A DNA stretch of 64,000 bases, taken from NCBI GenBank assembly GCA_945868435.1, contig CAMBLG010000001.1:310001-374000 (forward strand), given 5' to 3'. The translations under genes were made by a program, and so were the position numbers. Shown piece after piece: positions 38,588 through 49,205 of the stretch. The notes below the pieces were generated by a model that did not search any database, was not told where the DNA came from, and saw only the letters and a program-made list of their open reading frames with translations. Numbering within the stretch: the first letter of the stretch is position 1; the number at the start of each line of letters is the position of its first letter. This DNA comes from an uncultured Lachnospiraceae bacterium. Lineage in GTDB: Bacteria > Bacillota > Clostridia > Lachnospirales > Lachnospiraceae.

Positions 38588-39768
38588 AACCAAGGGAAAC
38601 TGTTAATCTGTACCGGCTCCTGTCTATTACAAGCATCATTCTTGTCACATTTGGTGTGACAGCACTTATGTGTCTGGGCAATCACTTTTACCTGGATGAA
38701 TGGCTCTGCCTGTTTTTCCTGGATCTGATATTTGTCTGCATATATTTGTTTGAGTTGGAATATGAGCGCAGGAGTGGAAAGCTTTCGAATAATACAAAAA
38801 GCAATTTTATTCGTCTGGCATGCATCTATACCCTGTGTGCAGCGCTGACCTACGGAGCGAGTTATTTGCCGGAATTCTGCAAGCCGGTCATTCTGGTTCC
38901 GATTTTGATGTGTGCAGTCTCAAACAGCACAATGGCAATCGTTGTGGGAATCTTTTTTGACATTCTGCTCAGCATTTCGGCGGGAGGATACAGCTATGCA
39001 TTGATTGCTTTATGCCTTCTGACTCTGCTTGGCGGGGTGCTGGCTGAAGCGTTAAAACATAAGACGTATCGGCTTTGCCTGTCGTTTCTGATTCTATTTT
39101 TAAATATATTGATTCCGGGAATTTTCTATTATCTTTCCTACAAGGAGATGGACAACCGGTGCTTTGTGTATGGAGCTGTAAACGGTATCGTATCGGCATT
39201 TGTGGCGTATTTTCTGTTTGGCAGGATTTGGAAAGAAACCAGTCAGGAAGTGGACAACCAGTATCTGGACATTGTTTCGGAGGAGTATTCTGAGGTAAAG
39301 GCGTTAAAGGATTTTTCCATGCTGGAGTACCGACATGCAAAAAAGGTTTCGGATGTCGCATTCCGCTGTGCCAAAGCAGTGGGGTGTAATGAAAATCTGT
39401 GTCTGGCTGCCGGATTTTATTATCGTATGGGGCGTTGGCTGGGCGAACCTTACACGCAGAATGCGATGGTTAAGGCGGAGAGTTTATGTTTTCCCGAGGC
39501 CCTCACGCAGATTCTGTATGAATATTACGGAGAAGAGCAGGCGTTATCCACACCGGAATCCGCGCTGGTACACATGGTTGATGCCATTGTAAAAAAGCTG
39601 GAGGTCATGCATAAGGATGTGGGAAACAGCCAGTGGAACCGCGATATGTTAATCTATCAGACCCTGAATGAGTTTTCATCAACCGGGCTGTATGATCAAT
39701 CCGGGATGAGTATGAATCAATTTTTGAAAGCGAGAGAATTTCTGGCAAAGGAGGAGAGTTTGTCGTGA
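38584..39768 (+). CDS. Degenerate PgpH/YqfF-like membrane HD-domain protein
   Basis: Polytopic N-terminus, HD-like C-terminal region (EYRHAKKVSDVAFRCAKAVGCNENLCLAAGFYYRMGRW) and yqfF-equivalent locus between phoH and ybeY. Confidence 0.75.
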   Translation: MKPRETVNLYRLLSITSIILVTFGVTALMCLGNHFYLDEWLCLFFLDLIFVCIYLFELEYERRSGKLSNNTKSNFIRLACIYTLCAALTYGASYLPEFCKPVILVPILMCAVSNSTMAIVVGIFFDILLSISAGGYSYALIALCLLTLLGGVLAEALKHKTYRLCLSFLILFLNILIPGIFYYLSYKEMDNRCFVYGAVNGIVSAFVAYFLFGRIWKETSQEVDNQYLDIVSEEYSEVKALKDFSMLEYRHAKKVSDVAFRCAKAVGCNENLCLAAGFYYRMGRWLGEPYTQNAMVKAESLCFPEALTQILYEYYGEEQALSTPESALVHMVDAIVKKLEVMHKDVGNSQWNRDMLIYQTLNEFSSTGLYDQSGMSMNQFLKAREFLAKEESLS

Positions 39769-40262
39769 GTTTTTGTTTTGAAGAAGAGTGCATGGTGGAT
39801 TTTGATTTTCCGTACCAAGTTCTTGCCGAGCAGGTAATTGATTTCTGCCTGGATCATGAAGAATTTCCTTATGCTGCGGAAGTAAACCTGACGCTGACAG
39901 ACAATGAAGGCATTCATGCAATTAACCGGGAATACCGAAGGATTGACCGACCGACGGATGTGTTATCTTTCCCGATGTTGTCCTATTCGGCTCCGGGTGA
40001 TTTCTCTTTCCTGAACAGGGAATGCGAAGATGATTTCAATCCGGATACCGGAGAAGCGATTCTTGGCGATATCATCATATCCGTTGACAAGGTTAAGGAG
40101 CAGGCTGCAAGCTATGGCCATAGCGAGAAACGGGAATTTGCATTTTTGATCGTACATAGTATGTTGCATCTGTTCGGTTATGATCATATGACAGAGGAGG
40201 AAGCTCCTGTCATGGAAGAAAAGCAGAGACAGATATTGGAGGCTATGAATATCCTGCGTTGA
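39765..40262 (+). CDS. ybeY: Endoribonuclease YbeY
   Basis: NREYRRIDRPTDVLSFPM, HSMLHLFGYDHMTEEE. Confidence 0.96.
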   Translation: MSFCFEEECMVDFDFPYQVLAEQVIDFCLDHEEFPYAAEVNLTLTDNEGIHAINREYRRIDRPTDVLSFPMLSYSAPGDFSFLNRECEDDFNPDTGEAILGDIIISVDKVKEQAASYGHSEKREFAFLIVHSMLHLFGYDHMTEEEAPVMEEKQRQILEAMNILR

Positions 40263-40305
40263 TTGCGCAGATAACAAATAAGAAGGAAAACGAAAAGGAG
40301 ACATT

Positions 40306-41400
40306 ATGAAAAAGAATATATGGATTTGTGCTTTTGCGACAATCTGTGCGGGAGCAATATTGACAGGCTGTGGAAAAGAAAAACCAGCGCCGCAGGAAAG
40401 CCAGCTTCCGGAGCCGACAGAGGTGGCACAGGTAATTGAGACAGAGACGCAGGAGCCGGCCACCGAGACCCATGAAGGAGAGGCAAGAAGTCCGTTTACA
40501 GGCGAGTGGATCGATGAGACGGTTGCAACGAAACGACCGGTTGCCGTTATGACAGAGAACACGAAGGTGACGCTGCCACAGTACGGGCTGGGACAGGCAG
40601 ATGTCATTTATGAATGTCCGGTAGAGGGCGGTATTACGCGACTTATGGCCATTTACCAGGATTATTCCGGTATGGAACGGGTGGGCAATGTCAGAAGCTG
40701 CCGCCTGTATTATGTATATTTTGCCAAGGAATTCGATGCAATTTATTTCCATGCAGGAGAGAGCAAGTATGCGTTGGATGTACTGAACAGTTCCTTTATT
40801 GACAATGTAGACGGAATTACCGGAAAGGGCGGACAGTACTTCTACCGGGACAACAGTCGCAAAGCGCCCCATAATCTGTATACAACTTCAGATCTGATTG
40901 CATCCGGTATTGAGAAGTATGGTTTTTCTACCATGCTCTCGGATTCTTACGGCAGCCATTATCAGTTTGCAACAGAGGAGGAACCTAACCTTTTGACGGA
41001 CGGCGTGGATGCAACAAAGATTTCCATGTATTATGTTGACCCTAAGCCTTGGTTTGAGTACAATAGTGAAGATGGTCTGTATTATCGGTTTGAGTTCGGT
41101 GCTCCGCAGAAGGATGGACTTACGGATCAGCAGATTGCAGTGACCAACATCATTATTCAGAATTGCTACAGCACCTTAAAGGATTCCAGCAACGGTACTC
41201 TGGATATTGATTATCAGTCCGGAGGAACCGGAAAGTTTATTACAAAGGGCAAAGCAATCGATATTACGTGGTCAAGAGAATCCTCTTCGGCCAAAACAAA
41301 GTATTACGATACCAATGGCAATGAGATTGTGCTGAATCCGGGAACAACCTGGGTAGAAATTGTTGAGAACAGTAAGGCTGACAAGAATACAATCAACTAG
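40306..41400 (+). CDS. DUF3048-type lipoprotein (YerB-like)
   Basis: Lipobox AILTGC; RPVAVMTENTKVTLPQYGLGQADVIYECPVEGGITRLMAIYQ. Confidence 0.85.
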   Translation: MKKNIWICAFATICAGAILTGCGKEKPAPQESQLPEPTEVAQVIETETQEPATETHEGEARSPFTGEWIDETVATKRPVAVMTENTKVTLPQYGLGQADVIYECPVEGGITRLMAIYQDYSGMERVGNVRSCRLYYVYFAKEFDAIYFHAGESKYALDVLNSSFIDNVDGITGKGGQYFYRDNSRKAPHNLYTTSDLIASGIEKYGFSTMLSDSYGSHYQFATEEEPNLLTDGVDATKISMYYVDPKPWFEYNSEDGLYYRFEFGAPQKDGLTDQQIAVTNIIIQNCYSTLKDSSNGTLDIDYQSGGTGKFITKGKAIDITWSRESSSAKTKYYDTNGNEIVLNPGTTWVEIVENSKADKNTIN

Positions 41401-41418
41401 CTGACAGAGGTTATTGAT

Positions 41419-43086
41419 ATGGGTAAATCCAAGCAGAACGGAACGAATTTTCTCGTTCAGGGCTCAATTTTAGCAATTGCATCGATCATAAGCAGGATTA
41501 TCGGATTGATCTATCGTATTCCGATGACGGAAATTATCGGAGATGTGGGCAACAACTATTATGGTTGTGCTTTCGATGTTTACAATATTGTTCTGACCAT
41601 ATCCTCTTTTAGTCTTCCTCAGGCAGTTTCCAAAACGGTTTCTGCACAGGTGGCGAAAGGGCATTACAAGAATGCGTATCAGGTGTTTAAGGGGGCAATG
41701 CTTTTTGGTCTGGGATCCGGTTTGATTGCAGCTCTCGTTGTATATTTTGGTGCGGGATTTTTCACAGGGACCTTGCTTAAGACGCCATATAGCGTGTTCG
41801 CGTTAAAGGTACTCGCACCGGTGTTGGTAGTTGTGGCAGTCTTGGGTGTGCTGAGAGGCTTTTTTCAGGGACTGGGTACAATGATGCCGAGTGCAATCTC
41901 ACAGATTATCGAGCAGATTGCCAATGCCATTGCCAGTGTGTGGGCGGCCTATGTTCTTTTTGGATACGGAACGAGGATTGGCGCTGTGTTGGGTGACAGT
42001 GAGCATTATGGTCCGGCTTACGGTGCTGCTGGTGGAACCTTGGGAACCGCAACCGGTGCGGTATTCGGACTTCTTTTCATGATTTTTGTATACACCGTTT
42101 ATATGCGTGTGTTCAAAAAACGTATGAGGCGGGAGAGAGGTGCCAATGTCAGTCCGTTCTGGTATACCTTTAAGCTTTTGATTATTACGATCATTCCGGT
42201 ACTTTTGAGTACGACCATTTACAATATCAGCGGAATTATTGATCAGGGAATTTTTAAGAATGTGGCATTGCTCCAGGGATATACGGAACATGAGGTTGAT
42301 GTATGGTGGGGCGTTTTTTCCGGAAAATACAAGCTTCTCATTAATATTCCGATTGCAATTGCATCCGCTATGGCCGCATCCTCGGTTCCGACTCTGACAG
42401 CAAGCTTTGTGGAGAAGGATATGGAGCGAGTGAAAAGCCAGATTGCAGCGGCAATTCGGTTCGTTATGATTATCGCATTCCCCTGTACCATGGGACTTAC
42501 CGTGCTGGCAAAGCCGATCTTTGTTATGCTGTTCCCGGGAACTTCGGCCACTGCCGATATTGCGGCAACCATGATGCTGTGGGGATCTTCTGCGGTAATA
42601 TTCTATGCGTTATCTACCCTGTCCAATGGGTTGCTTCAGGGAATTGACCGATTGAAGGTTCCGGTTATAAACGCGGTGATCGCTCTGGTGGCACACGTCA
42701 TTTTACTTGTGCTTCTCATGATGTTCTTCCGATTGAATATCTATGCGGTTGTTGTGGCCAATGTATTTTTTGCCCTGCTCATGTGTATCTTAAATTCCAG
42801 AGCCTTGACCAAATACAGTGGCTATCATCAGGAGATAAAAAAGACCTTTTTGATTCCTCTTATATGTTCTCTCATTATGGGAGTGATTACTTACTTTGCT
42901 TACAAAGGCCTTTACGCACTGTGTAAGATCAATTCTGTAGCAGCCATTGTGGCTATTTTAGTGGCAGTTATTGTCTACGCAGTGACCCTGTTACTCCTAA
43001 AAGGGGTAAATGAGGAAGATATTTTGAGCTTCCCGAAGGGAACCTTACTGGTGCGTATTGCCAAAACTTTACATCTACTGCGATAA
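41419..43086 (+). CDS. MATE-like/SpoVB-family polysaccharide biosynthesis flippase
   Basis: Multi-TM protein; ISRIIGLIYRIPMTEIIGDVGNNYYGCAFDVYNIVLTISSFSLPQAVSK. Confidence 0.88.
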   Translation: MGKSKQNGTNFLVQGSILAIASIISRIIGLIYRIPMTEIIGDVGNNYYGCAFDVYNIVLTISSFSLPQAVSKTVSAQVAKGHYKNAYQVFKGAMLFGLGSGLIAALVVYFGAGFFTGTLLKTPYSVFALKVLAPVLVVVAVLGVLRGFFQGLGTMMPSAISQIIEQIANAIASVWAAYVLFGYGTRIGAVLGDSEHYGPAYGAAGGTLGTATGAVFGLLFMIFVYTVYMRVFKKRMRRERGANVSPFWYTFKLLIITIIPVLLSTTIYNISGIIDQGIFKNVALLQGYTEHEVDVWWGVFSGKYKLLINIPIAIASAMAASSVPTLTASFVEKDMERVKSQIAAAIRFVMIIAFPCTMGLTVLAKPIFVMLFPGTSATADIAATMMLWGSSAVIFYALSTLSNGLLQGIDRLKVPVINAVIALVAHVILLVLLMMFFRLNIYAVVVANVFFALLMCILNSRALTKYSGYHQEIKKTFLIPLICSLIMGVITYFAYKGLYALCKINSVAAIVAILVAVIVYAVTLLLLKGVNEEDILSFPKGTLLVRIAKTLHLLR

Positions 43087-43098
43087 AATTGGTATAAT
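43068..43098 (+). promoter_or_regulatory. Candidate promoter for the 43128/43131 gene
   Basis: TTTACA (43068-43073) and TATAAT (43093-43098), spacer 19 nt. Confidence 0.5.
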
Positions 43099-43127
43099 TA
43101 TGTAAAATATGCAGATACTTATTTGGG

Positions 43128-43499
43128 GTGATGAAAATGAAACGAAGAATAAGTATCTGCATTATTGTTTTTACAGTGTTAATATCAGCGGCTATTTTCC
43201 GGGCAAATACCGATTCCGATACACCGCAGGAATCCCAGATTGGACAGTCGGTGCCGGATACCCGGGATACAGAACAGACAACCGCGGTCAATACCGGCCA
43301 CACGATTCCCTATCCTTATTTGCTGAAAGATCTGGACGGAAATGTGGTTTTGTATTGTGATAATTCGTCGCAAAATTTTATGGAGACCGGCATTCGAACG
43401 GCAGATCTGCCAATGGATCTGCAGCAACGACTGAAGAACGGAATTGGGTTTGAGAGCCAGGAGGAACTGTTTGATTTCCTCGAGAGTTATTCCAGTTGA
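43128..43499 (+). CDS. Small secreted/membrane-anchored hypothetical protein
   Basis: N-terminal hydrophobic segment (ISICIIVFTVLISAAIF) and 123-aa ORF; GTG/ATG start ambiguity. Confidence 0.65.
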   Translation: MMKMKRRISICIIVFTVLISAAIFRANTDSDTPQESQIGQSVPDTRDTEQTTAVNTGHTIPYPYLLKDLDGNVVLYCDNSSQNFMETGIRTADLPMDLQQRLKNGIGFESQEELFDFLESYSS

Positions 43500-43578
43500 T
43501 TTGTTGAATGTTTTCCCCTTTTGTGCTAAAATTTTTGTCGAAAGTCAAAGACCAAAAAGATTGGGAGAAGTACCTGAT

Positions 43579-44814
43579 ATGAGCCGAAAGGGAAAGAAAA
43601 TCTGGGATGTGATCATAATTGGAGCGGGTGCCTCCGGCATGATGGCGGCTATAACCGCAGCCGGAAGGGGAAAGTCCGTTCTTTTGCTGGAGCAGATGGA
43701 CAAACCCGGGAAGAAGCTTCTGGCAACCGGCAATGGAAAATGCAACTATACCAATGCGCATATGCAGGCGGAGTGCTTTCATGGGGATCCTGTCTTTGTT
43801 CAGCATATACTGGATCGCTTTTCACATCAGGATTGTGTGGCATTCTTTCGGGAATTGGGAATCTACCCCAAAGAGAAAAACGGATATTTCTATCCGAATT
43901 CCGAACAGGCGGCTTCCGTACTTCAGGTATTGGAGAGGGAACTAATCCGCCGTAAGGTGACTCTTCTTACCGGCACATGTCTTAAGCAGATTGAGCAGGA
44001 TTCCTATAGCTATATCTGTGACACATCCGCCGGGTGTTATTATGGGAAAAATTTGATTTTGGCAACCGGCCTTCTCGCTGCACCAAAGCTGGGCAGCAAT
44101 GGTTCTGCATTTGGTGCCATCAAGGAACTTGGGCATCGATTTATGCCCATCCTTCCTGCACTCTGCGGGTTCTATTGTGATGGAATGCCGTTTAAGAAGG
44201 TTTCCGGAGTCCGCTGCGAAGCGCTTTTGACGTTGAGCATTGATGGACAGGTTGCAGAGAAAGAGCGCGGCGAGTTGCAACTGACTGATTACGGGGTTTC
44301 CGGAATCCCGGTATTCCAGCTTTCTTCTCCTGCCGTGCGGGCATTGTATGAAAAAAAGGCAGTCCGTATGCAGATCAATTTTTTGCCACAGATGGATTCC
44401 AAAGCTCTGTCGGAAGAACTTCAAGGGAGAAGAGAACGAAGCTATGAGGAAGAGACTGCAGAACAGCTTTTGTGCGGTCTCGTAAACCAGAAATTGATCG
44501 GTGTCTGCCTGGTATCGGCAGGGATCAAACCGGATACAAAGACGATCATGCTTTCCGATAAATGCCTTCGTGCAATCGCAAAGGTACTAACCCAAACGGA
44601 GGTAACGCTCCTTCGGGTGAGGGAGGCAGAGTATGCACAGGTGTGTACCGGCGGAATCAGGACCACGGATGTCAATCCTGACACATTGGAGTCTCTGATA
44701 TGTCCGGGTGTTTACATCGCAGGAGAACTGTTGGATGTGGACGGAATCTGTGGAGGCTACAATCTGCAGTGGGCCTGGTCCACGGGGTATGTGGCAGGAC
44801 AAAGTGTAGGATAG
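43579..44814 (+). CDS. HI0933/BaiN-family NAD(P)/FAD-dependent oxidoreductase
   Basis: DVIIIGAGASGMMAAITAAGRGKSVLLLEQMDKPGKKLLATGNGKCNYTN; GICGGYNLQWAWSTGYVAG. Confidence 0.92.
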   Translation: MSRKGKKIWDVIIIGAGASGMMAAITAAGRGKSVLLLEQMDKPGKKLLATGNGKCNYTNAHMQAECFHGDPVFVQHILDRFSHQDCVAFFRELGIYPKEKNGYFYPNSEQAASVLQVLERELIRRKVTLLTGTCLKQIEQDSYSYICDTSAGCYYGKNLILATGLLAAPKLGSNGSAFGAIKELGHRFMPILPALCGFYCDGMPFKKVSGVRCEALLTLSIDGQVAEKERGELQLTDYGVSGIPVFQLSSPAVRALYEKKAVRMQINFLPQMDSKALSEELQGRRERSYEEETAEQLLCGLVNQKLIGVCLVSAGIKPDTKTIMLSDKCLRAIAKVLTQTEVTLLRVREAEYAQVCTGGIRTTDVNPDTLESLICPGVYIAGELLDVDGICGGYNLQWAWSTGYVAGQSVG

Positions 44815-44848
44815 GACCCTGTTGGTCCATCAAATAAAGGAAAAATCT

Positions 44849-46438
44849 ATGTTACGAATTAACCAGTTGAAATTGCCGGTAGGACATACCGATGCCCAGT
44901 TGACAGAACGAATACGAAAACTATTGCGGCTCAAACCGGATGTCGCATTTTCCTATGAGATTGCAAAGAAATCTATCGATGCAAGGAAGAAACCGGAACT
45001 CTATTATGTTTATTCTATTCTTGTGACAGTCGCACATGAGGAAGCAATTGTAAAGCGGTTACATAATCCTTCTGTCATACTTGCAAAGAAAACAAATTAT
45101 ACCTTTCCAGAGCCGGGCACGAATCCGTTAGAACATCGTCCGGTGATTGTCGGTGCAGGTCCCGCAGGCTTGTTTGCAGCCTACCAGTTGGCAGAAGCCG
45201 GTTATGCGCCGGTTATTCTGGAGCGTGGGCGCAAAGTAGAAGATCGGACAAGAGATGTGGAGCAATTTTGGAAGACAGGGATATTGCTTCCTGACTCCAA
45301 TGTACAGTTTGGAGAGGGCGGTGCCGGAACTTTTTCCGATGGCAAACTGAATACTGTGGTAAAGGATCCTTCCGGACGGAATGCTTATGTTCTTTCCACT
45401 TTTGTGCGCTTTGGTGCGCCGGAGCAGATTCTGTATGAGAATAAACCGCATATCGGAACGGATATTTTGATGTCAGTCATGCAGAATATGCGAAAGTATT
45501 TGCTGGAAAAGGGTGCAACCATCCATTTCGAGACGAAAATGACGGACCTTGTAATCGAACGGGGACAGTGTGTCGGCGTTCAGACGGACAAGGAGTTTTT
45601 CGCTGCAGAAGTGATTATCCTCGCGCTGGGACACAGTGCAAGAGATACCTTTTTGATGCTGGACGGACGAAATGTTCCCATGGAAGCCAAAAGCTTTGCG
45701 GTAGGATTCCGCGTTGAGCACCCTCAATCCATGATTGATCATGCCATGTATGGCGGTTGGGCAGGAGAGAAGCTTCCTGCGGCTCCCTATAAGGTGACTT
45801 CGAATTTCCCAAACGGAAGGGGTGTTTATTCCTTCTGCATGTGTCCCGGCGGATACGTGGTCAATGCATCTTCCGAGGAGAATGCCACCTGTGTCAATGG
45901 CATGAGTTATGCAAAACGCGACGGAAACAATGCCAACTCCGCCATTATCGTGTCGGTGAATCCTTCCGATTTTGGCAGCGAAGGAGCATTGGCGGGAATG
46001 CAGTATCAGCGGAACTTGGAAAAGGCCTGCTATGAACTTGGTCATGGCCGGATTCCACAGCAGCTATACGGTGATTATGTCCAGAATACCGTAAGCTTAA
46101 GCTACGGAGAGTTTGCGTCTCAGACGAAGGGAGATACGGTGTTTGCCAATCTGAGGGGACTCATGTCCGCAGATATGGAGCAGTCCTTTATGGAGGGAAT
46201 GGCGCATTTTTCCAGAATTGTCGCGGATTTTGACCGCAGGGATGCCATTCTGTCAGGCATGGAAACCCGGACCTCTTCACCGGTCCGCATTCTTCGGGAT
46301 GAACGTTGTGAAAGCGCGGTAAAAGGAATCTATCCCTGTGGAGAGGGAGCCGGCTATGCAGGAGGTATTATGTCTGCTGCCATGGACGGGCTGAAGGTGG
46401 CATCCTCTATCATGGAAAAGTACGCGCCGGCGGAATAA
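44849..46438 (+). CDS. FAD-dependent dehydrogenase-like protein
   Basis: PVIVGAGPAGLFAAYQLAEAGYAPVILERG, FGEGGAGTFSDGKLNT, GEGAGYAGGIMSAAMDGLKVA. Confidence 0.9.
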   Translation: MLRINQLKLPVGHTDAQLTERIRKLLRLKPDVAFSYEIAKKSIDARKKPELYYVYSILVTVAHEEAIVKRLHNPSVILAKKTNYTFPEPGTNPLEHRPVIVGAGPAGLFAAYQLAEAGYAPVILERGRKVEDRTRDVEQFWKTGILLPDSNVQFGEGGAGTFSDGKLNTVVKDPSGRNAYVLSTFVRFGAPEQILYENKPHIGTDILMSVMQNMRKYLLEKGATIHFETKMTDLVIERGQCVGVQTDKEFFAAEVIILALGHSARDTFLMLDGRNVPMEAKSFAVGFRVEHPQSMIDHAMYGGWAGEKLPAAPYKVTSNFPNGRGVYSFCMCPGGYVVNASSEENATCVNGMSYAKRDGNNANSAIIVSVNPSDFGSEGALAGMQYQRNLEKACYELGHGRIPQQLYGDYVQNTVSLSYGEFASQTKGDTVFANLRGLMSADMEQSFMEGMAHFSRIVADFDRRDAILSGMETRTSSPVRILRDERCESAVKGIYPCGEGAGYAGGIMSAAMDGLKVASSIMEKYAPAE

Positions 46439-46504
46439 ATTCCGTCCGCACACCGGTGAAAGCAGAAACAGCTAATTGAGAAAAGGTTGGAATATAAAAT
46501 TACG

Positions 46505-49168
46505 ATGAATGAAGAAGAAATCAAAAATGAAGTGACCCCTATGATGCAGCATTATCTGCAGACAAAGGAGGAGTATAAGGATTGCATTTTATTTTACCGT
46601 CTCGGAGATTTTTATGAGATGTTTTTTGAGGATGCAAAGACCGTATCCAGAGAGCTGGAGCTTACCCTGACCGGAAAAGCATGTGGTCTGCCGGAGCGTG
46701 CTCCGATGTGCGGCGTACCGTTTCATGCGGCGGATACATATATCAACCGTCTGGTGACCAAGGGCTACAAGGTAGCCATCTGTGAGCAGGTGGAGGATCC
46801 GAAGCTTGCCAAAGGCATGGTAAAACGTGAAGTGGTGCGTATTGTCACGCCCGGAACCAACACGGATATGCAGTCTCTGGATGAGGGAAAGAATAATTAT
46901 ATCATGTGCATTGTCTATCTGGCAGACCGTTACGGTGTCGCTACCGCAGATGTGACCACCGGAGATTTCTTTGTGACGGAGGTGGACAGCGAGCGAAAGC
47001 TGATGGACGAGCTGAACCGTTTTGCACCTTCTGAGATTGTGTGCAATGAGCCTTTTTACATGAGCGGTATTGATGTCAACGACATGCGGGGGCGTATGCA
47101 GATTGCGGTATCTGCACTGGATGCCTGGTATTTTGGGGATGATCTGGCAAAGGAGACGCTGCTTTCGCATTTTCATGTACATACGCTGCAGGGACTTGGG
47201 CTGGAAGACTATGACAGCGGTGTAATTGCCAGCGGTGCATTGCTCAAATATCTCTATGAGACACAGAAGAATTCCCTGGACAATATTCTTGCACTGCATC
47301 CGTATTCTATCGGAAAATACATGATCATCGACAGTTCCACAAGACGGAATCTGGAGCTGGTGGAAACCCTTCGGGAAAAACAGAAGCGGGGCTCCCTTCT
47401 CTGGGTTTTGGATAAGACGAGAACTGCTATGGGGGCAAGACTTCTTCGCTCTTATGTGGAACAGCCGCTCATTGATAAGGATGAGATTTTAAAGAGACAG
47501 GAGCTCATAGGGAAGCTGAACGAGCAGGAGATTACAAGAGAAGAATTGCGGGAATACTTAAACCCCATCTATGATTTGGAGCGATTGATCACAAGGATCA
47601 CATACCAGACGGCAAATCCGAGAGATATGCTTGCGTTTCGCAATTCTATCGGCATGCTGCCTCCCATACGGACACTTTTAGATGAACTGGATGGTGCTCT
47701 GGTGGATGAGATCCGGGAGGATCTGGACTGTCTTGAGGATATCTATACGCTTCTGGAATCTTCCATCTCGGACGAGCCGCCGATTTCCGTCAGAGACGGC
47801 GATATCATCAAAAGCGGTTACCATGAGGAGGTAGACCGGCTCAGGCTTGCCAGCACAGACGGAAAGACGTGGCTTGCGAAGCTGGAGGCTGAAGAGAAGG
47901 AGAAAACCGGAATCAAAAATCTCCGGATCAAATACAATAAGGTGTTCGGATATTATCTGGAGGTGACCAATTCCTTTAAGGATCTGGTGCCGGATTACTA
48001 TGTGAGAAAACAGACGCTGGCCAACGCTGAGCGTTACATCACACCGGAGCTGAAGGAGTTGGAGGATACAATACTTGGTGCCCAGGATCGCCTTGTCAAT
48101 CTGGAATACGATCTGTTCCGGGATATCCGGGACGAGGTGGCCCGCAATGTGGCCCGCATTCAGCGCACGGCGAAAGCCATCGCCAAACTGGATGTGTTTG
48201 CATCAATGGCTCTTGTGGCAAGTCAGAACAACTACTGCAGGCCCAAGATCAATGAGGCTGGAATCATCGATATCAAAGGTGGACGTCATCCGGTAGTGGA
48301 GAAAATGATCGTCAACGACATGTTCATTGACAATGACACTTATCTCGACAATCACAACAATCGGATTTCCATTATCACAGGACCGAATATGGCGGGAAAA
48401 TCCACCTATATGCGTCAGACTGCTTTAATTGTGCTGATGGCTCAGGTGGGAAGCTATGTGCCCGCCACCTCCGCCAATATTGGTATTGTCGACCGCATTT
48501 TCACGCGAGTCGGAGCTTCGGATGATCTGGCCAGCGGACAGAGTACGTTCATGGTGGAGATGAACGAGGTGTCCAACATTCTGCGCAATGCCACGGCAAA
48601 CTCGCTTCTGATTCTGGACGAGATCGGCCGGGGCACCAGTACCTTCGATGGACTCAGCATAGCGTGGGCTGTGGTGGAACACATCAGCAATGCAAAGCTG
48701 TTGGGAGCTAAGACGCTTTTTGCAACACATTATCATGAACTGACAGAGCTGGAGGGCAAGCTTTCCGGTGTAAACAATTATTGCATTGCGGTAAAGGAAA
48801 AAGGCGACGATATTGTGTTCCTGCGCAAGATTGTGAAGGGCGGAGCGGACAAGAGCTATGGAATTCAGGTGGCAAAGCTTGCGGGACTTCCGGACTCGGT
48901 GGTGGAGCGTGCAAAAGAAATCGTGAATGAACTGCTTGCTAATGACATCACAGAGACAGTGCGCAATATTTCCGTGGAAAACGGAAACACGAAAAAGAAA
49001 AAGGAGCATCTGGATGAGGTGGATCTGACGCAGATGTCTCTGTTTGACACGGTAAAGGATGATGATATCATCGAAGAACTGCGCAATGTGGATATCGGCA
49101 ATCTTACGCCGTTAGAGGCCTTAAATAAGCTCTATGAACTGCAAAATAAAGTCAAAAATCGTTGGTAA
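46505..49168 (+). CDS. mutS: DNA mismatch repair protein MutS
   Basis: CILFYRLGDFYEMFFEDA, TGPNMAGKSTYMRQTALI, DEIGRGTSTFDGLSIAWAV; upstream TTG (46487) also possible. Confidence 0.97.
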   Translation: MNEEEIKNEVTPMMQHYLQTKEEYKDCILFYRLGDFYEMFFEDAKTVSRELELTLTGKACGLPERAPMCGVPFHAADTYINRLVTKGYKVAICEQVEDPKLAKGMVKREVVRIVTPGTNTDMQSLDEGKNNYIMCIVYLADRYGVATADVTTGDFFVTEVDSERKLMDELNRFAPSEIVCNEPFYMSGIDVNDMRGRMQIAVSALDAWYFGDDLAKETLLSHFHVHTLQGLGLEDYDSGVIASGALLKYLYETQKNSLDNILALHPYSIGKYMIIDSSTRRNLELVETLREKQKRGSLLWVLDKTRTAMGARLLRSYVEQPLIDKDEILKRQELIGKLNEQEITREELREYLNPIYDLERLITRITYQTANPRDMLAFRNSIGMLPPIRTLLDELDGALVDEIREDLDCLEDIYTLLESSISDEPPISVRDGDIIKSGYHEEVDRLRLASTDGKTWLAKLEAEEKEKTGIKNLRIKYNKVFGYYLEVTNSFKDLVPDYYVRKQTLANAERYITPELKELEDTILGAQDRLVNLEYDLFRDIRDEVARNVARIQRTAKAIAKLDVFASMALVASQNNYCRPKINEAGIIDIKGGRHPVVEKMIVNDMFIDNDTYLDNHNNRISIITGPNMAGKSTYMRQTALIVLMAQVGSYVPATSANIGIVDRIFTRVGASDDLASGQSTFMVEMNEVSNILRNATANSLLILDEIGRGTSTFDGLSIAWAVVEHISNAKLLGAKTLFATHYHELTELEGKLSGVNNYCIAVKEKGDDIVFLRKIVKGGADKSYGIQVAKLAGLPDSVVERAKEIVNELLANDITETVRNISVENGNTKKKKEHLDEVDLTQMSLFDTVKDDDIIEELRNVDIGNLTPLEALNKLYELQNKVKNRW

Positions 49169-49205
49169 CAGAATTTGAAAAGCAAGGAAATGATGAGGAA
49201 TAACC

